Part shown: positions 1 through 8,335 of the stretch, piece after piece
Numbering within the stretch: the first letter of the stretch is position 1
How the letters are laid out: the number at the start of each line of letters is the position of its first letter
NCBI RefSeq assembly: GCF_001830325.1
Contig: NZ_MHZG01000011.1
Span: 124,001-188,000 of the forward strand
Source: Polynucleobacter sp. GWA2_45_21
GTDB taxonomy: Bacteria > Pseudomonadota > Gammaproteobacteria > Burkholderiales > Burkholderiaceae
DNA: 64,000 bases
Reading direction: 5' to 3'
Made by a program: the position numbers and the translations under genes
Notes under the pieces: generated by a model
Told to the model about the DNA's origin: nothing
Database searches by the model: none
What the model saw: the letters and a program-made list of their open reading frames with translations, nothing else

Positions 1-958
1 CTGGAATATCTTCGGCGCGCTCACGTAAGGCTGGCATCCGCAAGCGAATAACATTCAAGCGATGTAATAAATCCTCGCGGAAAGCACCTGCAGCAACTCG
101 GGCCTCTAGATTTTGGTAGGTTGAAGCAATAATTCGAACATTGGCCTTAATGGGGTCTTGCCCACCAACTCGATAGAAATGACCATCGCTTAAAGCGCGC
201 AATAGGCGAGTTTGAAGATCAAATGGAATGTCGCCAATCTCATCTAAAAATAAAGTACCACCATCAGCCTGCTCAAAGCGGCCACGACGCAAAGTCAAAG
301 CACCGGGGAAAGCGCCACGCTCATGACCAAACAGTTCAGACTCTAATAAATCCTTAGGTACTGCAGCAGTGCTAAAGGCAATAAATGGACCTTTAGCACG
401 AGGACTATGCTTGTGCAACGCTTGCGCGACCAACTCTTTACCAGTACCGGATTCACCAGTAATTAATACTGTGGAATGGGACTGAGCTAATCGTCCAATT
501 GCTCTAAAAACCTCCTGCATTGCAGGTGCCTGACCAATAATCTCAGTGGAATCCTGTCTCCAGCCATTCATCTCTTTATTGCCGGAAAGATTACGCTCAC
601 TTTGCTCCATCGCACGACGAATCAACTCTACAGCCTTATCGATATCAAATGGCTTAGTAAGGTATTCAAATGCGCCACCCTGAAATGATGAGACTGCTGA
701 ATCTAGATCCGAGTATGCAGTCATGATGATGACTGGAAGCATTGGATGGCTTTCTTTTACACTTTGCAAAAGATCTAAACCATTACCACGCGGCATCCGA
801 ATATCAGAAATTAATACTTGAGGAACTTCTTTCTCCAAGGCATCGAGCACATCATTCGGATTAGAAAAGCTCTTGTGAGGAATGTTCTCGCGAGTCAATG
901 CCTTTTCTAGCACCCAACGAATAGATTGGTCATCGTCCACGATCCAAACGGGTTTCAT
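1..958 (-). CDS. ntrC: Nitrogen regulation response regulator NtrC (partial, 3' end cut)
   Basis: This is the sigma-54-dependent activator of nitrogen-starvation genes, phosphorylated by NtrB. It reads from ATG at 958 (MKPVWIVDDDQSIRW) to the window edge, giving about 319 residues; the end of the AAA+ domain and the Fis-type DNA-binding domain lie outside. Seen here are a receiver domain (acidic pocket VDDDQ, phospho-acceptor in SDIRMP, conserved Lys in LTKPF), then an AAA+ domain with Walker A GESGTGKE, Walker B GGTLFLDEIGD and the sigma-54 contact loop. That loop reads GAFPGA rather than the usual GAFTGA, which is unusual. The start overlaps the ntrB stop by 4 bases (ATGA), so the two are translationally coupled as last genes of the glnA operon. 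Confidence 0.95.
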   Translation of the reverse strand, partial: MKPVWIVDDDQSIRWVLEKALTRENIPHKSFSNPNDVLDALEKEVPQVLISDIRMPRGNGLDLLQSVKESHPMLPVIIMTAYSDLDSAVSSFQGGAFEYLTKPFDIDKAVELIRRAMEQSERNLSGNKEMNGWRQDSTEIIGQAPAMQEVFRAIGRLAQSHSTVLITGESGTGKELVAQALHKHSPRAKGPFIAFSTAAVPKDLLESELFGHERGAFPGALTLRRGRFEQADGGTLFLDEIGDIPFDLQTRLLRALSDGHFYRVGGQDPIKANVRIIASTYQNLEARVAAGAFREDLLHRLNVIRLRMPALRERAEDIP

Positions 959-2091
959 AATGCTTTCTCCTGCCTACGATAAGGAATTTGAATATGGAAG
1001 TCAGTCCGTCCAGGACGACTGTCACAGGCAATAAAGCCTTGGTGTTGCTGTACAAAAGTTTGTGCGAGGGTGAGGCCAAGACCGCTGCCACCATCCCTGC
1101 CAGAGACTAGTGGAAAGAAAATACGCTCACGGATATCCTCAGGGATACCTGGGCCGTTATCAATCACATGCAAGTCCATGGCCATTTTGTAACGTTGCTT
1201 GGAGATGGTGACCGAACGAGCCACCCTTGTCTTCAATTCAATTTGAGCAATGCCTTGCTGTATTTCCTCTGATAAAGCCTGAGCAGCATTGTGAGCAATA
1301 TTGAGGACTGCCTGAATCAATTGCTCGCGATCACCCAGAACCTCAGGAAGACTAGTGTCGTAGTTACGAATAATCCGCAATCCTTTTGGAAACTCAGCTA
1401 AAACTAGGCTACGAACTCTCTCCAATGCCTCATGGACATTAAATGATTCCATAGCGTGCGCTTTACGATGTGGCGCAAGTAATCTATCAACTAAGTTCTG
1501 CAAGCGGTCCGATTCTTTAATAATGACTTGGGTGTATTCACGCAAGCCCTTCTCTGGAAGCTCAAACTCTAGTAATTGCGCGGCACCTCTAATGCCGCCC
1601 AAAGGATTTTTAATCTCATGTGCTAAGTTACGCATTAACTGTTTATTTGCCTCTACCTGCTGCGTGACACGCTCATCACGCTCACTGCGTAGCTGCTGAT
1701 CAATTGGAAACCATTCCATCATGATTAGTGTCGGGCCTTCAAGACTAGCTACGACTACGTGCGCAGGAATTGACTCCTGATGAATGCTACCTGGTAAAGA
1801 ATGCAATACCATCTCTTGGCGTTGTGCAGATACATGCCCCGCTTTGACCTCTTCGATCATGCGCTTAATGGAGGCATTATCCCCAAAGAGGTTGTGCACA
1901 GACTGACCCTCAAGTGATTTTCGTGACAGATCCAGTGCAGACTCTGCGGCGGGATTCACGTAAACCAATTGTTGGGTCTCAGCCTCAAATACCACTATGG
2001 CATTGGGCATCTGATCAAGCAATGTCGGAAAAAAAGGAGCAGCCGAAGCTGCCCCTTTGAACGAATTGCGCAACAGACCTGCGCTCAACAT
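955..2091 (-). CDS. ntrB: Nitrogen regulation sensor histidine kinase NtrB
   Basis: NtrB is the cytoplasmic kinase/phosphatase that sets NtrC phosphorylation in response to PII. The 378-residue protein has a PAS domain at about residues 25-130, an H-box (NLAHEIKNPLGG, phospho-His about residue 158), an N-box (NIAHNAAQAL), and ATP-binding G boxes (DNGPGIPEDI and GSGLGLTL). There are no membrane segments, as expected of NtrB. The ATG at 2091 has a strong GAAGGAG ribosome site just upstream. It lies 11 bases after glnA and overlaps ntrC by 4 bases, giving the operon order glnA-ntrB-ntrC. Confidence 0.95.
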   Translation of the reverse strand: MLSAGLLRNSFKGAASAAPFFPTLLDQMPNAIVVFEAETQQLVYVNPAAESALDLSRKSLEGQSVHNLFGDNASIKRMIEEVKAGHVSAQRQEMVLHSLPGSIHQESIPAHVVVASLEGPTLIMMEWFPIDQQLRSERDERVTQQVEANKQLMRNLAHEIKNPLGGIRGAAQLLEFELPEKGLREYTQVIIKESDRLQNLVDRLLAPHRKAHAMESFNVHEALERVRSLVLAEFPKGLRIIRNYDTSLPEVLGDREQLIQAVLNIAHNAAQALSEEIQQGIAQIELKTRVARSVTISKQRYKMAMDLHVIDNGPGIPEDIRERIFFPLVSGRDGGSGLGLTLAQTFVQQHQGFIACDSRPGRTDFHIQIPYRRQEKAL

Positions 2092-2102
2092 TTCTCCTTC
2101 GC

Positions 2103-3518
2103 TTACAGGGAGTAGTACATATCGAATTCGATTGGATGAGTCGTCATACGGAAACGTGTGACATCTTCCATCTTCAAAGCGATATATGCGTCGATCATAG
2201 AGTCTGTAAAGACACCACCACGAGTCAAGAACTCACGGTCTTTGTTCAAAGCCTCTAATGCTTCTTCCAAGCTTGCACAAACGGTTGGGATCTTTGCATC
2301 TTCTTCTGGTGGCAAGTCATACAAGTTCTTGTCAGCAGCTTCACCTGGATGAATCTTATTCTGAACACCATCTAAACCGGCCATCATCAAAGCTGAGAAG
2401 CAGAGGTATGGGTTAGCCAATGGATCAGGGAAGCGAGTCTCAATACGACGACCTTTAGGGCTTGAAACGTGTGGAATACGAATCGAAGCAGAACGGTTAC
2501 GAGCAGAGTAAGCCAATTTCACTGGAGCCTCAAAGCCTGGAACCAAACGCTTGTATGAGTTTGTACCTGGGTTGGTAATCGCATTCAATGCTTTAGCGTG
2601 CTTAATGATGCCGCCGATGTAAAACAATGCGAACTCTGACAAACCTGCATAGCCGTTACCAGCAAACAAGTTCTCGCCGTTCTTCCAAATAGATTGGTGA
2701 ACGTGCATACCAGAACCATTGTCACCAACGATAGGCTTAGGCATAAATGTGGCTGTCTTGCCATAAGCATGGGCTACGTTTTGAACAACGTACTTCTGCC
2801 AGATAGTCCAGTCAGCACGCTCAACCAATGTGCTGAACTTGGTACCCAATTCGTTTTGGCCTTGACCAGCAACTTCATGGTGATGAACTTCGACAGGAAT
2901 GCCTAAAGATTCGAGGATCAAACACATTTCAGAACGCATGTCCTGGAATGTATCTACTGGAGCAACTGGGAAGTAACCGCCTTTTTTACCTGGACGGTGA
3001 CCAGTGTTACCACCTTCGATTTCAGCAGCTGAAGACCATGGAGCCTCTTCAGAATCTACCTTAACGAAACAACCCTGCATATCAGCACCCCAACGGACGC
3101 CATCAAAAATAAAGAATTCTGGCTCTGGACCAAAATAAGCTGTATCGCCTAAGCCGGTGCTCTTCAAATAAGACTCAGCACGCTTTGCAATCGAACGTGG
3201 GTCACGATCGTAACCTTTGCCGTCTGAAGGCTCGATCACATCACATGTGATCACCAATGTTGGCTCTTCATAGAATGGGTCGATATAGCAAGCTGTTGGA
3301 TCTGGCATCAACAACATGTCAGAAGCTTCAATACCTTTCCAACCAGCAATAGATGAACCGTCAAACGCATGACCGCTCTCAAATTTGTCTTCGTCAAAAT
3401 GGGAAATAGGTACTGTAGTGTGCTGCTCTTTACCCTTTGTATCTACAAAGCGGAAATCAACAAAAGTACATTCTTTCTCTTTAACTAACTTCATCACATC
3501 AGCGACGGTCTTCGTCAT
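2103..3518 (-). CDS. glnA: Glutamine synthetase type I
   Basis: The enzyme makes glutamine from glutamate, ammonia and ATP and is the main entry for ammonium when nitrogen is scarce. The 471-residue length, the DGSSIAGW beta-grasp segment, the catalytic [10 protein letters not shown] and the GTNSYKRL / R-rich substrate regions are those of dodecameric GSI. A tyrosine in NLYDLPPEE near residue 400 matches the adenylylation site of GSI-beta enzymes, so control by GlnE is likely (inference). An AGGAG ribosome site precedes the ATG. The gene heads the glnA-ntrB-ntrC operon and is preceded by NtrC sites and a sigma-54-like promoter. Confidence 0.98.
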   Translation of the reverse strand: MTKTVADVMKLVKEKECTFVDFRFVDTKGKEQHTTVPISHFDEDKFESGHAFDGSSIAGWKGIEASDMLLMPDPTACYIDPFYEEPTLVITCDVIEPSDGKGYDRDPRSIAKRAESYLKSTGLGDTAYFGPEPEFFIFDGVRWGADMQGCFVKVDSEEAPWSSAAEIEGGNTGHRPGKKGGYFPVAPVDTFQDMRSEMCLILESLGIPVEVHHHEVAGQGQNELGTKFSTLVERADWTIWQKYVVQNVAHAYGKTATFMPKPIVGDNGSGMHVHQSIWKNGENLFAGNGYAGLSEFALFYIGGIIKHAKALNAITNPGTNSYKRLVPGFEAPVKLAYSARNRSASIRIPHVSSPKGRRIETRFPDPLANPYLCFSALMMAGLDGVQNKIHPGEAADKNLYDLPPEEDAKIPTVCASLEEALEALNKDREFLTRGGVFTDSMIDAYIALKMEDVTRFRMTTHPIEFDMYYSL

Positions 3519-3582
3519 GCAAATCTCCTCTATTAACTAAATTCGGAATACAAACTTAAGGTGTACACCCTTGTTCATTCCA

Positions 3583-3598
3583 GGCATCAAACATGCCC
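3583..3598 (-). promoter_or_regulatory. Candidate sigma-54 promoter of glnA
   Basis: On the minus strand this reads GGGCATGTTTGATGCC. The GG and GC dinucleotides are separated by exactly 10 bases, the spacing required between the -24 and -12 elements of a sigma-54 promoter (consensus TGGCAC-N5-TTGCW). The match outside these dinucleotides is partial. Transcription would start near 3573, about 55 bases before the glnA ATG, with the two NtrC sites centred about 83 and 135 bases upstream. The position fits activation by NtrC. Confidence 0.5.
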
Positions 3599-3647
3599 TT
3601 GGGATGCATCTAATTTACTGAAGCAAACAAATGGGAACAATCATTAT

Positions 3648-3664
3648 TGCACTAATTAAGTGCT
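3648..3664. promoter_or_regulatory. NtrC-binding site, proximal
   Basis: TGCACTAATTAAGTGCT is a near-palindrome with AGCAC/TGCAC half-sites, close to the enterobacterial NtrC consensus TGCAC-N7-GTGCA. It lies in the leader of the glnA operon, 52 bases from a second copy, which is about five helical turns, so two NtrC dimers would sit on the same face of the DNA. Confidence 0.7.
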
Positions 3665-3699
3665 CAAATATCGGTCAAAAGTCTAAAAATTGCTATATT

Positions 3700-3716
3700 T
3701 GCACCAAATTAGTGCT
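3700..3716. promoter_or_regulatory. NtrC-binding site, distal
   Basis: TGCACCAAATTAGTGCT repeats the half-site pattern of the site at 3648. Its last base is the final base of the TAA stop of the upstream CinA-like gene, so the enhancer abuts the neighbouring coding sequence directly. Confidence 0.7.
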
Positions 3717-4579
3717 TAATTAGACTTAGCAATATCGTGAATTACATATCCCAGGGCCTCAGTGCCAGCTCGCAGAGCAATCCAAGCACTTTCAAGCAGG
3801 TTTGCATTGCCTTTGATACCTAATTCGATATGGCGCTCAGCGTAAACGCCACCCTTAGAGGAGTCGCCGACAGATGGGAGGCTAAAGACCTTTACCCCAG
3901 GAAAAGAAGCTTCAATACGCTCCATTAATGGCGTTAGAGTTGATTCAACACCCTTGGGAACGATAAAACTTTGCTCAGCCCAATTGTCACGATGAAAGAG
4001 GTCTTGATAGTAGTTATCTAGGCACCAGGACATCATTGGGGCTGCCATCACCGGAAAGCCAGGAACAAAGTAGTGCTCTCGAATAGAAAAGCCTGGAATC
4101 TGGTTATAGGGATTCGGAATAATGTCACTGCCCAGGGGAAACTCCCCCATCTTGAATCGATGTTGATTCTCAGGCGTATTGAGATCTGCCTTAATGGGAT
4201 CACCCTCTGCCATAGACTGAATGCGACCCGCAATTAATTCCTGCGCAGTTGGATGCAACTCGGTTTTAGTTCCGAGCGCCAAAGCAGCACACTGCCTAGT
4301 ATGGTCGTCAGGAGTGGCGCCAATACCACCAGTACTGAAAACCACGTCACCGCTGGCAAAACTATCCTTAAGGGTGGCCGTAATTTGCTCAGGATCATCT
4401 GCTACATATTTAGCCCAAGACAAACTCAAGCCACGCTCATTGAGCAACTCAATGAGTTTGCTAAGGTGCTTATCTTGACGACGACCTGACAAAATTTCAT
4501 CGCCGATCACAATCAAACCAAAGCGGCGTGACTTAGTCTCAGGCAAATCAATACTGGCCTGTTTTGATGCTTCAACCAT
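3716..4579 (-). CDS. Molybdopterin-binding (CinA N-terminal-like) protein
   Basis: The protein belongs to the MoCF/MoeA-like fold family (COG1058), as in the N-terminal half of CinA: GLIVIGDEILSGRRQDKH at the start, the VVFSTGGIGATPDDHT motif, and GYVIHDI near the end. It is about 287 residues and lacks the C-terminal nicotinamide-mononucleotide deamidase domain of full CinA, so its exact substrate is unknown. I chose the ATG at 4579 (MVEASKQ); an upstream TTG at 4600 would lengthen the overlap with the preceding gene, whose stop is at 4572. Function in pyridine nucleotide repair or cofactor binding is only inference. Confidence 0.75.
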   Translation of the reverse strand: MVEASKQASIDLPETKSRRFGLIVIGDEILSGRRQDKHLSKLIELLNERGLSLSWAKYVADDPEQITATLKDSFASGDVVFSTGGIGATPDDHTRQCAALALGTKTELHPTAQELIAGRIQSMAEGDPIKADLNTPENQHRFKMGEFPLGSDIIPNPYNQIPGFSIREHYFVPGFPVMAAPMMSWCLDNYYQDLFHRDNWAEQSFIVPKGVESTLTPLMERIEASFPGVKVFSLPSVGDSSKGGVYAERHIELGIKGNANLLESAWIALRAGTEALGYVIHDIAKSN

Positions 4580-5441
4580 GGTACGGGAGCTCCATATCAA
4601 TTACACGCGCCTCAATATTTAAAGTCTTCTCCATCTCAGACCTGCGCAACTCTTTTAGTGCATCGAGCAAATAATGCGTAAACCACAGCGCAGCAAATAC
4701 AAAAATTAAAGAGTAAATCCAAAGAGCAACAAAACTCACAATCGGAAATAAGACTAAAGCCAATGCCGAGGTTGCCCAAAAGAAAGTAGGCACAGCACCG
4801 AGCATGCCTGAAACAATCCCCATGGCCAAGAGCGACCAGCGATGCTGATGCAAGAGCGTGTCACGCTCCTCTGCTGTGGCATGTTGTGCCAAGACATCGT
4901 AGGACATGAGTCGCATCGTCAGCCAACCCCATATCAATGGTGGCAAGACCGCAACTAGGGGCGGAATCCACCACACTGGCAAGGTCAACATCACCAATGC
5001 AAGACAGATTAAAGCAGACCAAATCGTATAAACAAGGCTTCCAAATAAACCCCCGCCCCGCTTTCTCTCGATGTCTTTATAGGCATGCTGACGAGTCACT
5101 ACCTTGACAATAGTGGGGACAGTTGTGAAGGCGATGAATACCAATAGACTGATGGCAATCAAAGGAATCAACAGCATCACAAAAAATAGTGGCGCAATCC
5201 AAGCACGCGCATTTTCAAAGCCGGCCCAAATTAAGCCGTCCTGAATCCAACTCGTAAAGATAGAAGTTGTCAAAAAGATGCTGAGCATCTCGAGGGCCGG
5301 AGTCCAAGTCAGCCAAATTAAGCTACCCCATAAAATTGAAACAATCAGAAATGGGCGCAGACTTAACCACAGCATTCTAGGATGCATTGTTCCTACTAAA
5401 GCCAAGCCAAAAGACTTGAATACTTGCTGCATGCTATCCAT
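4572..5441 (-). CDS. EI24 / CysZ-like membrane protein
   Basis: This 289-residue integral membrane protein has several hydrophobic segments (about residues 28-50, 85-110, 140-180 and 215-260), consistent with the EI24 domain family that includes the sulfate permease CysZ. The transported substrate cannot be read from the sequence. Its stop overlaps the start of the CinA-like gene by a few bases, implying co-transcription. The start ATG is at 5441; a second in-frame ATG lies three codons on. Confidence 0.75.
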   Translation of the reverse strand: MDSMQQVFKSFGLALVGTMHPRMLWLSLRPFLIVSILWGSLIWLTWTPALEMLSIFLTTSIFTSWIQDGLIWAGFENARAWIAPLFFVMLLIPLIAISLLVFIAFTTVPTIVKVVTRQHAYKDIERKRGGGLFGSLVYTIWSALICLALVMLTLPVWWIPPLVAVLPPLIWGWLTMRLMSYDVLAQHATAEERDTLLHQHRWSLLAMGIVSGMLGAVPTFFWATSALALVLFPIVSFVALWIYSLIFVFAALWFTHYLLDALKELRRSEMEKTLNIEARVIDMELPYHG

Positions 5442-5474
5442 AGATTTCCATTATCAACAAATGAACTGCTGGTT

Positions 5475-6452
5475 TTACTTTATCTTCGGGAAAATTTCTC
5501 GAACTGAGTGGACAATACCCTGCCACTGCTGCTGAAATACATTGGGAGAAATAGCTAAACCCCTAACGCCAGTGGGATGAACTTCCTTCGGAAAAATAGC
5601 AGTGTTGAACATCATGTCCCACCACGGGAACAAAACACCAAAATTGCAGCCACCTAAAACACCAGGCTTACCTTTAGCTTCGTGGCCATAGCCTACTGCG
5701 TGATGCATGCGGTGGTACATCGGAGAAACCAAAAGATACTTAAAAGCACCAAGATGAATTTTCAGATTAGCATGCTGCCAGCTCTGAATAAATTGACTCA
5801 GGACCACCAGCAAAATAAATTGGCTTGGGGACACACCAAACAGTAAGGCAAAGAAAGAAAACACCACTGCATGCAAGATGCTATCGAGTATGTGATTGCG
5901 ATCATCAGACCAAGCAGTCATGACGGTTTGACTATGGTGCAAAGCGTGCAATTGCCACCACCAGTTAAATGTATGTGAAGCGCGGTGATACAAGTACTCA
6001 ACAAAATCCAATAAGACGAAGTAGATGAAAAAACTCACTAATGGGATGGATGTCATTGGCGGCCACCATGACTCAACATTCAACCTACTAAAACGGAAAT
6101 CATGGAGCACTGAATCAATTTGAAAGAAAAATCCCGACAAAGCGAGAAAAATCAATCCGTGAAAAATACCCAGCCGATGAAACAAGGTGTAAAAAATATC
6201 TGCTTTGGAGCTCTTGGCGAAACGCTCCTGAACCTCCGCCGGCGCAAATCTTTCCCAGGTGCGCAAAATGATGGCAATCAGCAAGATCTGAATACAACCA
6301 AATAAGAACCAATCGATTCCATCAAATACATCCTCTGCCATCGACATGAGATCGAATTGATACAGAATGGGTCCAGCTACATTAGCAAACAAGAATTCTT
6401 GAGTGCTAGCATAGGCAGAAGAGATGGCGGCTATTAAAGGATTGGAATCCAT
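5475..6452 (-). CDS. Sterol desaturase / fatty acid hydroxylase family membrane protein
   Basis: This 325-residue membrane enzyme carries the three histidine clusters of the di-iron fatty acid hydroxylase superfamily: HRASH, then HALHH about 20 residues later, then HRMHH, with a final NFG...FPWWD segment. Four or more hydrophobic segments flank these. Members hydroxylate or desaturate lipid chains at the membrane using oxygen. The substrate here is unknown; bacterial relatives act on carotenoids, hopanoid or ornithine lipids. It precedes the EI24 gene by 33 bases, so the two may be in one transcript. Confidence 0.8.
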   Translation of the reverse strand: MDSNPLIAAISSAYASTQEFLFANVAGPILYQFDLMSMAEDVFDGIDWFLFGCIQILLIAIILRTWERFAPAEVQERFAKSSKADIFYTLFHRLGIFHGLIFLALSGFFFQIDSVLHDFRFSRLNVESWWPPMTSIPLVSFFIYFVLLDFVEYLYHRASHTFNWWWQLHALHHSQTVMTAWSDDRNHILDSILHAVVFSFFALLFGVSPSQFILLVVLSQFIQSWQHANLKIHLGAFKYLLVSPMYHRMHHAVGYGHEAKGKPGVLGGCNFGVLFPWWDMMFNTAIFPKEVHPTGVRGLAISPNVFQQQWQGIVHSVREIFPKIK

Positions 6453-6467
6453 ATAGTCAATTGTGAC

Positions 6468-7238
6468 TTATTTATCTTGTTTTGGCAGAGTTGCAAAACA
6501 AAATCCTCGACCCTTTAAATTAATAATCAACTGCTCTAAAACTACTGGAGCCCAAGGGTCTTTACGCGACCAAATCCCTAAATGGGCCATAGTGATATCG
6601 CCGTCTTGGAGTTGACTACTCGCTTTATCGAGGAGCATCTGATTGGGATGGGTCTGCGAACTGAGCTCATCCCCCAGAAATCCTGCAGGATCCCAGCCAA
6701 TGTGTTGGTAACCGCACTGTGATCCCATCCGAATTGATCGAGGAGAGGTTTTTCCACCGGGGGCACGCCAGATTTTATGAATATGACTACCAGTGAGTTC
6801 TTTAAAACGATCATCAACCCTTCTGATTTCTCGGCAATAGCTCGCTTCGTTATACAAACTCATCACGCCCGCCTTGGGGCCAAACTGTGGCTTTGCAAAG
6901 ATCTCTCCACTGGGCCCATCTTTGACAAAGTACAAATGGTCATAGGTATGGCTGCCAAAGTGATGACCTTCACGTAAGCGGTCTTGCCAATAGGACTTCC
7001 AAGAATCATCAAGAGAAAAATCGCCGCGGTTAGTTTTTTCGTTTGCCAGAAAAAAAGTGGCTTTGATTTTTTGACGATTCAAGATGTCCGCAACAGTCTG
7101 AGCAACAGACATGTTGCCAGTATCAAATGTTAGATAAATCGTTTTTTTACATTGCGTCTCTTGAGAAAATCCAAACGAAGAGAATGTCGCTAAAAAAAAT
7201 AGCGCCGTGATCCGAGCCAGAGTGCTATGCAAATACAT
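6468..7238 (-). CDS. Secreted polysaccharide deacetylase (NodB homology) family protein
   Basis: A 256-residue protein with an N-terminal signal peptide (about residues 1-25, cleavage after GFS) followed by a NodB-fold domain. Visible motifs are YLTFDTGN (motif 1), GSHTYDH (motif 2, the HTxxH metal histidines), WRAPGGK (motif 3) and a C-terminal MAHLGIW. Motif 1 normally reads TFDDG; here the second Asp, a metal ligand in characterised members, is Thr. Activity may be altered. It probably acts on cell wall or exopolysaccharide N-acetyl groups in the periplasm, but this is family inference. Confidence 0.8.
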   Translation of the reverse strand: MYLHSTLARITALFFLATFSSFGFSQETQCKKTIYLTFDTGNMSVAQTVADILNRQKIKATFFLANEKTNRGDFSLDDSWKSYWQDRLREGHHFGSHTYDHLYFVKDGPSGEIFAKPQFGPKAGVMSLYNEASYCREIRRVDDRFKELTGSHIHKIWRAPGGKTSPRSIRMGSQCGYQHIGWDPAGFLGDELSSQTHPNQMLLDKASSQLQDGDITMAHLGIWSRKDPWAPVVLEQLIINLKGRGFCFATLPKQDK

Positions 7239-7247
7239 CTAAGCTAG

Positions 7248-8276
7248 TTACTCCCAGCCAGCACGTGGTGCAAAGAAAACACCATGCGGAGATTTTCCAA
7301 CTGGGATGACGGTCATTAGCTTCATGGATGGGATATCAATCACCCCCACCTTTTTAGAGAAACGGAGAGTAACCCACATAGTTTTACCGTCGGGAGTGAT
7401 TTCCATATCATCAGGACCCGCAGGCAAGCCAGTAATATCCCCAGTCTTTTCCAAGGTCTGCATATTAATCATGCTGATAGTGGAGGCAATACGGTTACTC
7501 ACAAAAACATGTTTTTTATCGCCTAATGGACGGAAATTATGGGCGCCCTTGCCAGTAAAGATGCGCTTCACTTCTTTGCGATTCTTCCAATCGATTACTT
7601 GGACGTTATCTTCTCCGGTGATACCCACTAAAAGATATTGGTCACCAGGAGTCATCCAAACACCAGCAGGCACTTTGCCCGTAGTCATTTTCCAAATGAC
7701 AGTCTGCGTGTCTAAATCAATTGCGGCCAATTCATTGGAATCTTGCAGCGTGATAAATGCGATCTTGCTATCAGCCGTAAATGCTACGTGACTTGGTGTC
7801 TTGCCTAGCTTAATTGATTTAGCCAATTTTAAATCTGCGCCCTGAGCGTGATAGACATCCACCCTATCCAGGCGGTTGCCGTTAGCAACAAACCACTTAT
7901 GATTTGGTGAATAGCCAATTTGGTATGGATCAATGATGTCAGGGATCCTGCCAGTCAACTCACCAGTAGTGGGATTCATCAGCACCACATCATTACCTGC
8001 AGCATTGGCAATCAGCAAGGTCTTTTGATCTGGGGTCATCATCAAGTGATGAGGTTCCTTACCAACAGGAACCGCCTTAATCACTTTTCGACTTGGCATA
8101 TCAATCAAACTCACCGTTGCCTCGCCTGAGTTCAAAATAACTGCTAACTTAGGCTCTGCCTTGGAGTCCATAGGAACCGAAGTTTGAGCATAGGCGGAAG
8201 TAACTAACCCAAAAAGGGTTAGCACCGTGAGGGCTGAAATAGTGCCAACTTTGGCCTTACTAATATAAGTATGCAT
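7248..8276 (-). CDS. Exported YVTN/YncE-like beta-propeller protein
   Basis: After a signal peptide (MHTYISKAKVG...SAYAQ) the protein consists of repeated blades of about 40 residues with motifs such as VIPVGKSPHG, AVPVGKEPHHL and KLGKTPSHV, typical of seven-bladed YVTN propellers. They are binding or scaffold proteins of the periplasm; no enzymatic residues are evident. The start is uncertain: ATGs at 8276 and 8285 and a TTG at 8306 are in frame, and I prefer 8276 because it gives the cleanest signal peptide. It sits 9 bases upstream of the deacetylase gene, so the two may work on the same cell-surface material. Confidence 0.75.
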   Translation of the reverse strand: MHTYISKAKVGTISALTVLTLFGLVTSAYAQTSVPMDSKAEPKLAVILNSGEATVSLIDMPSRKVIKAVPVGKEPHHLMMTPDQKTLLIANAAGNDVVLMNPTTGELTGRIPDIIDPYQIGYSPNHKWFVANGNRLDRVDVYHAQGADLKLAKSIKLGKTPSHVAFTADSKIAFITLQDSNELAAIDLDTQTVIWKMTTGKVPAGVWMTPGDQYLLVGITGEDNVQVIDWKNRKEVKRIFTGKGAHNFRPLGDKKHVFVSNRIASTISMINMQTLEKTGDITGLPAGPDDMEITPDGKTMWVTLRFSKKVGVIDIPSMKLMTVIPVGKSPHGVFFAPRAGWE

Positions 8277-8335
8277 AGCTGACATTGTAAGCAATTGACG
8301 CACCAATGCAGCGCGCCTAATTCGGTCAATTTGAC

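Noticed and set aside
7306-7791. 161-residue ORF opposite the beta-propeller gene
   Set aside because: It is antisense to a clear exported propeller gene and its composition is a shadow of that gene.
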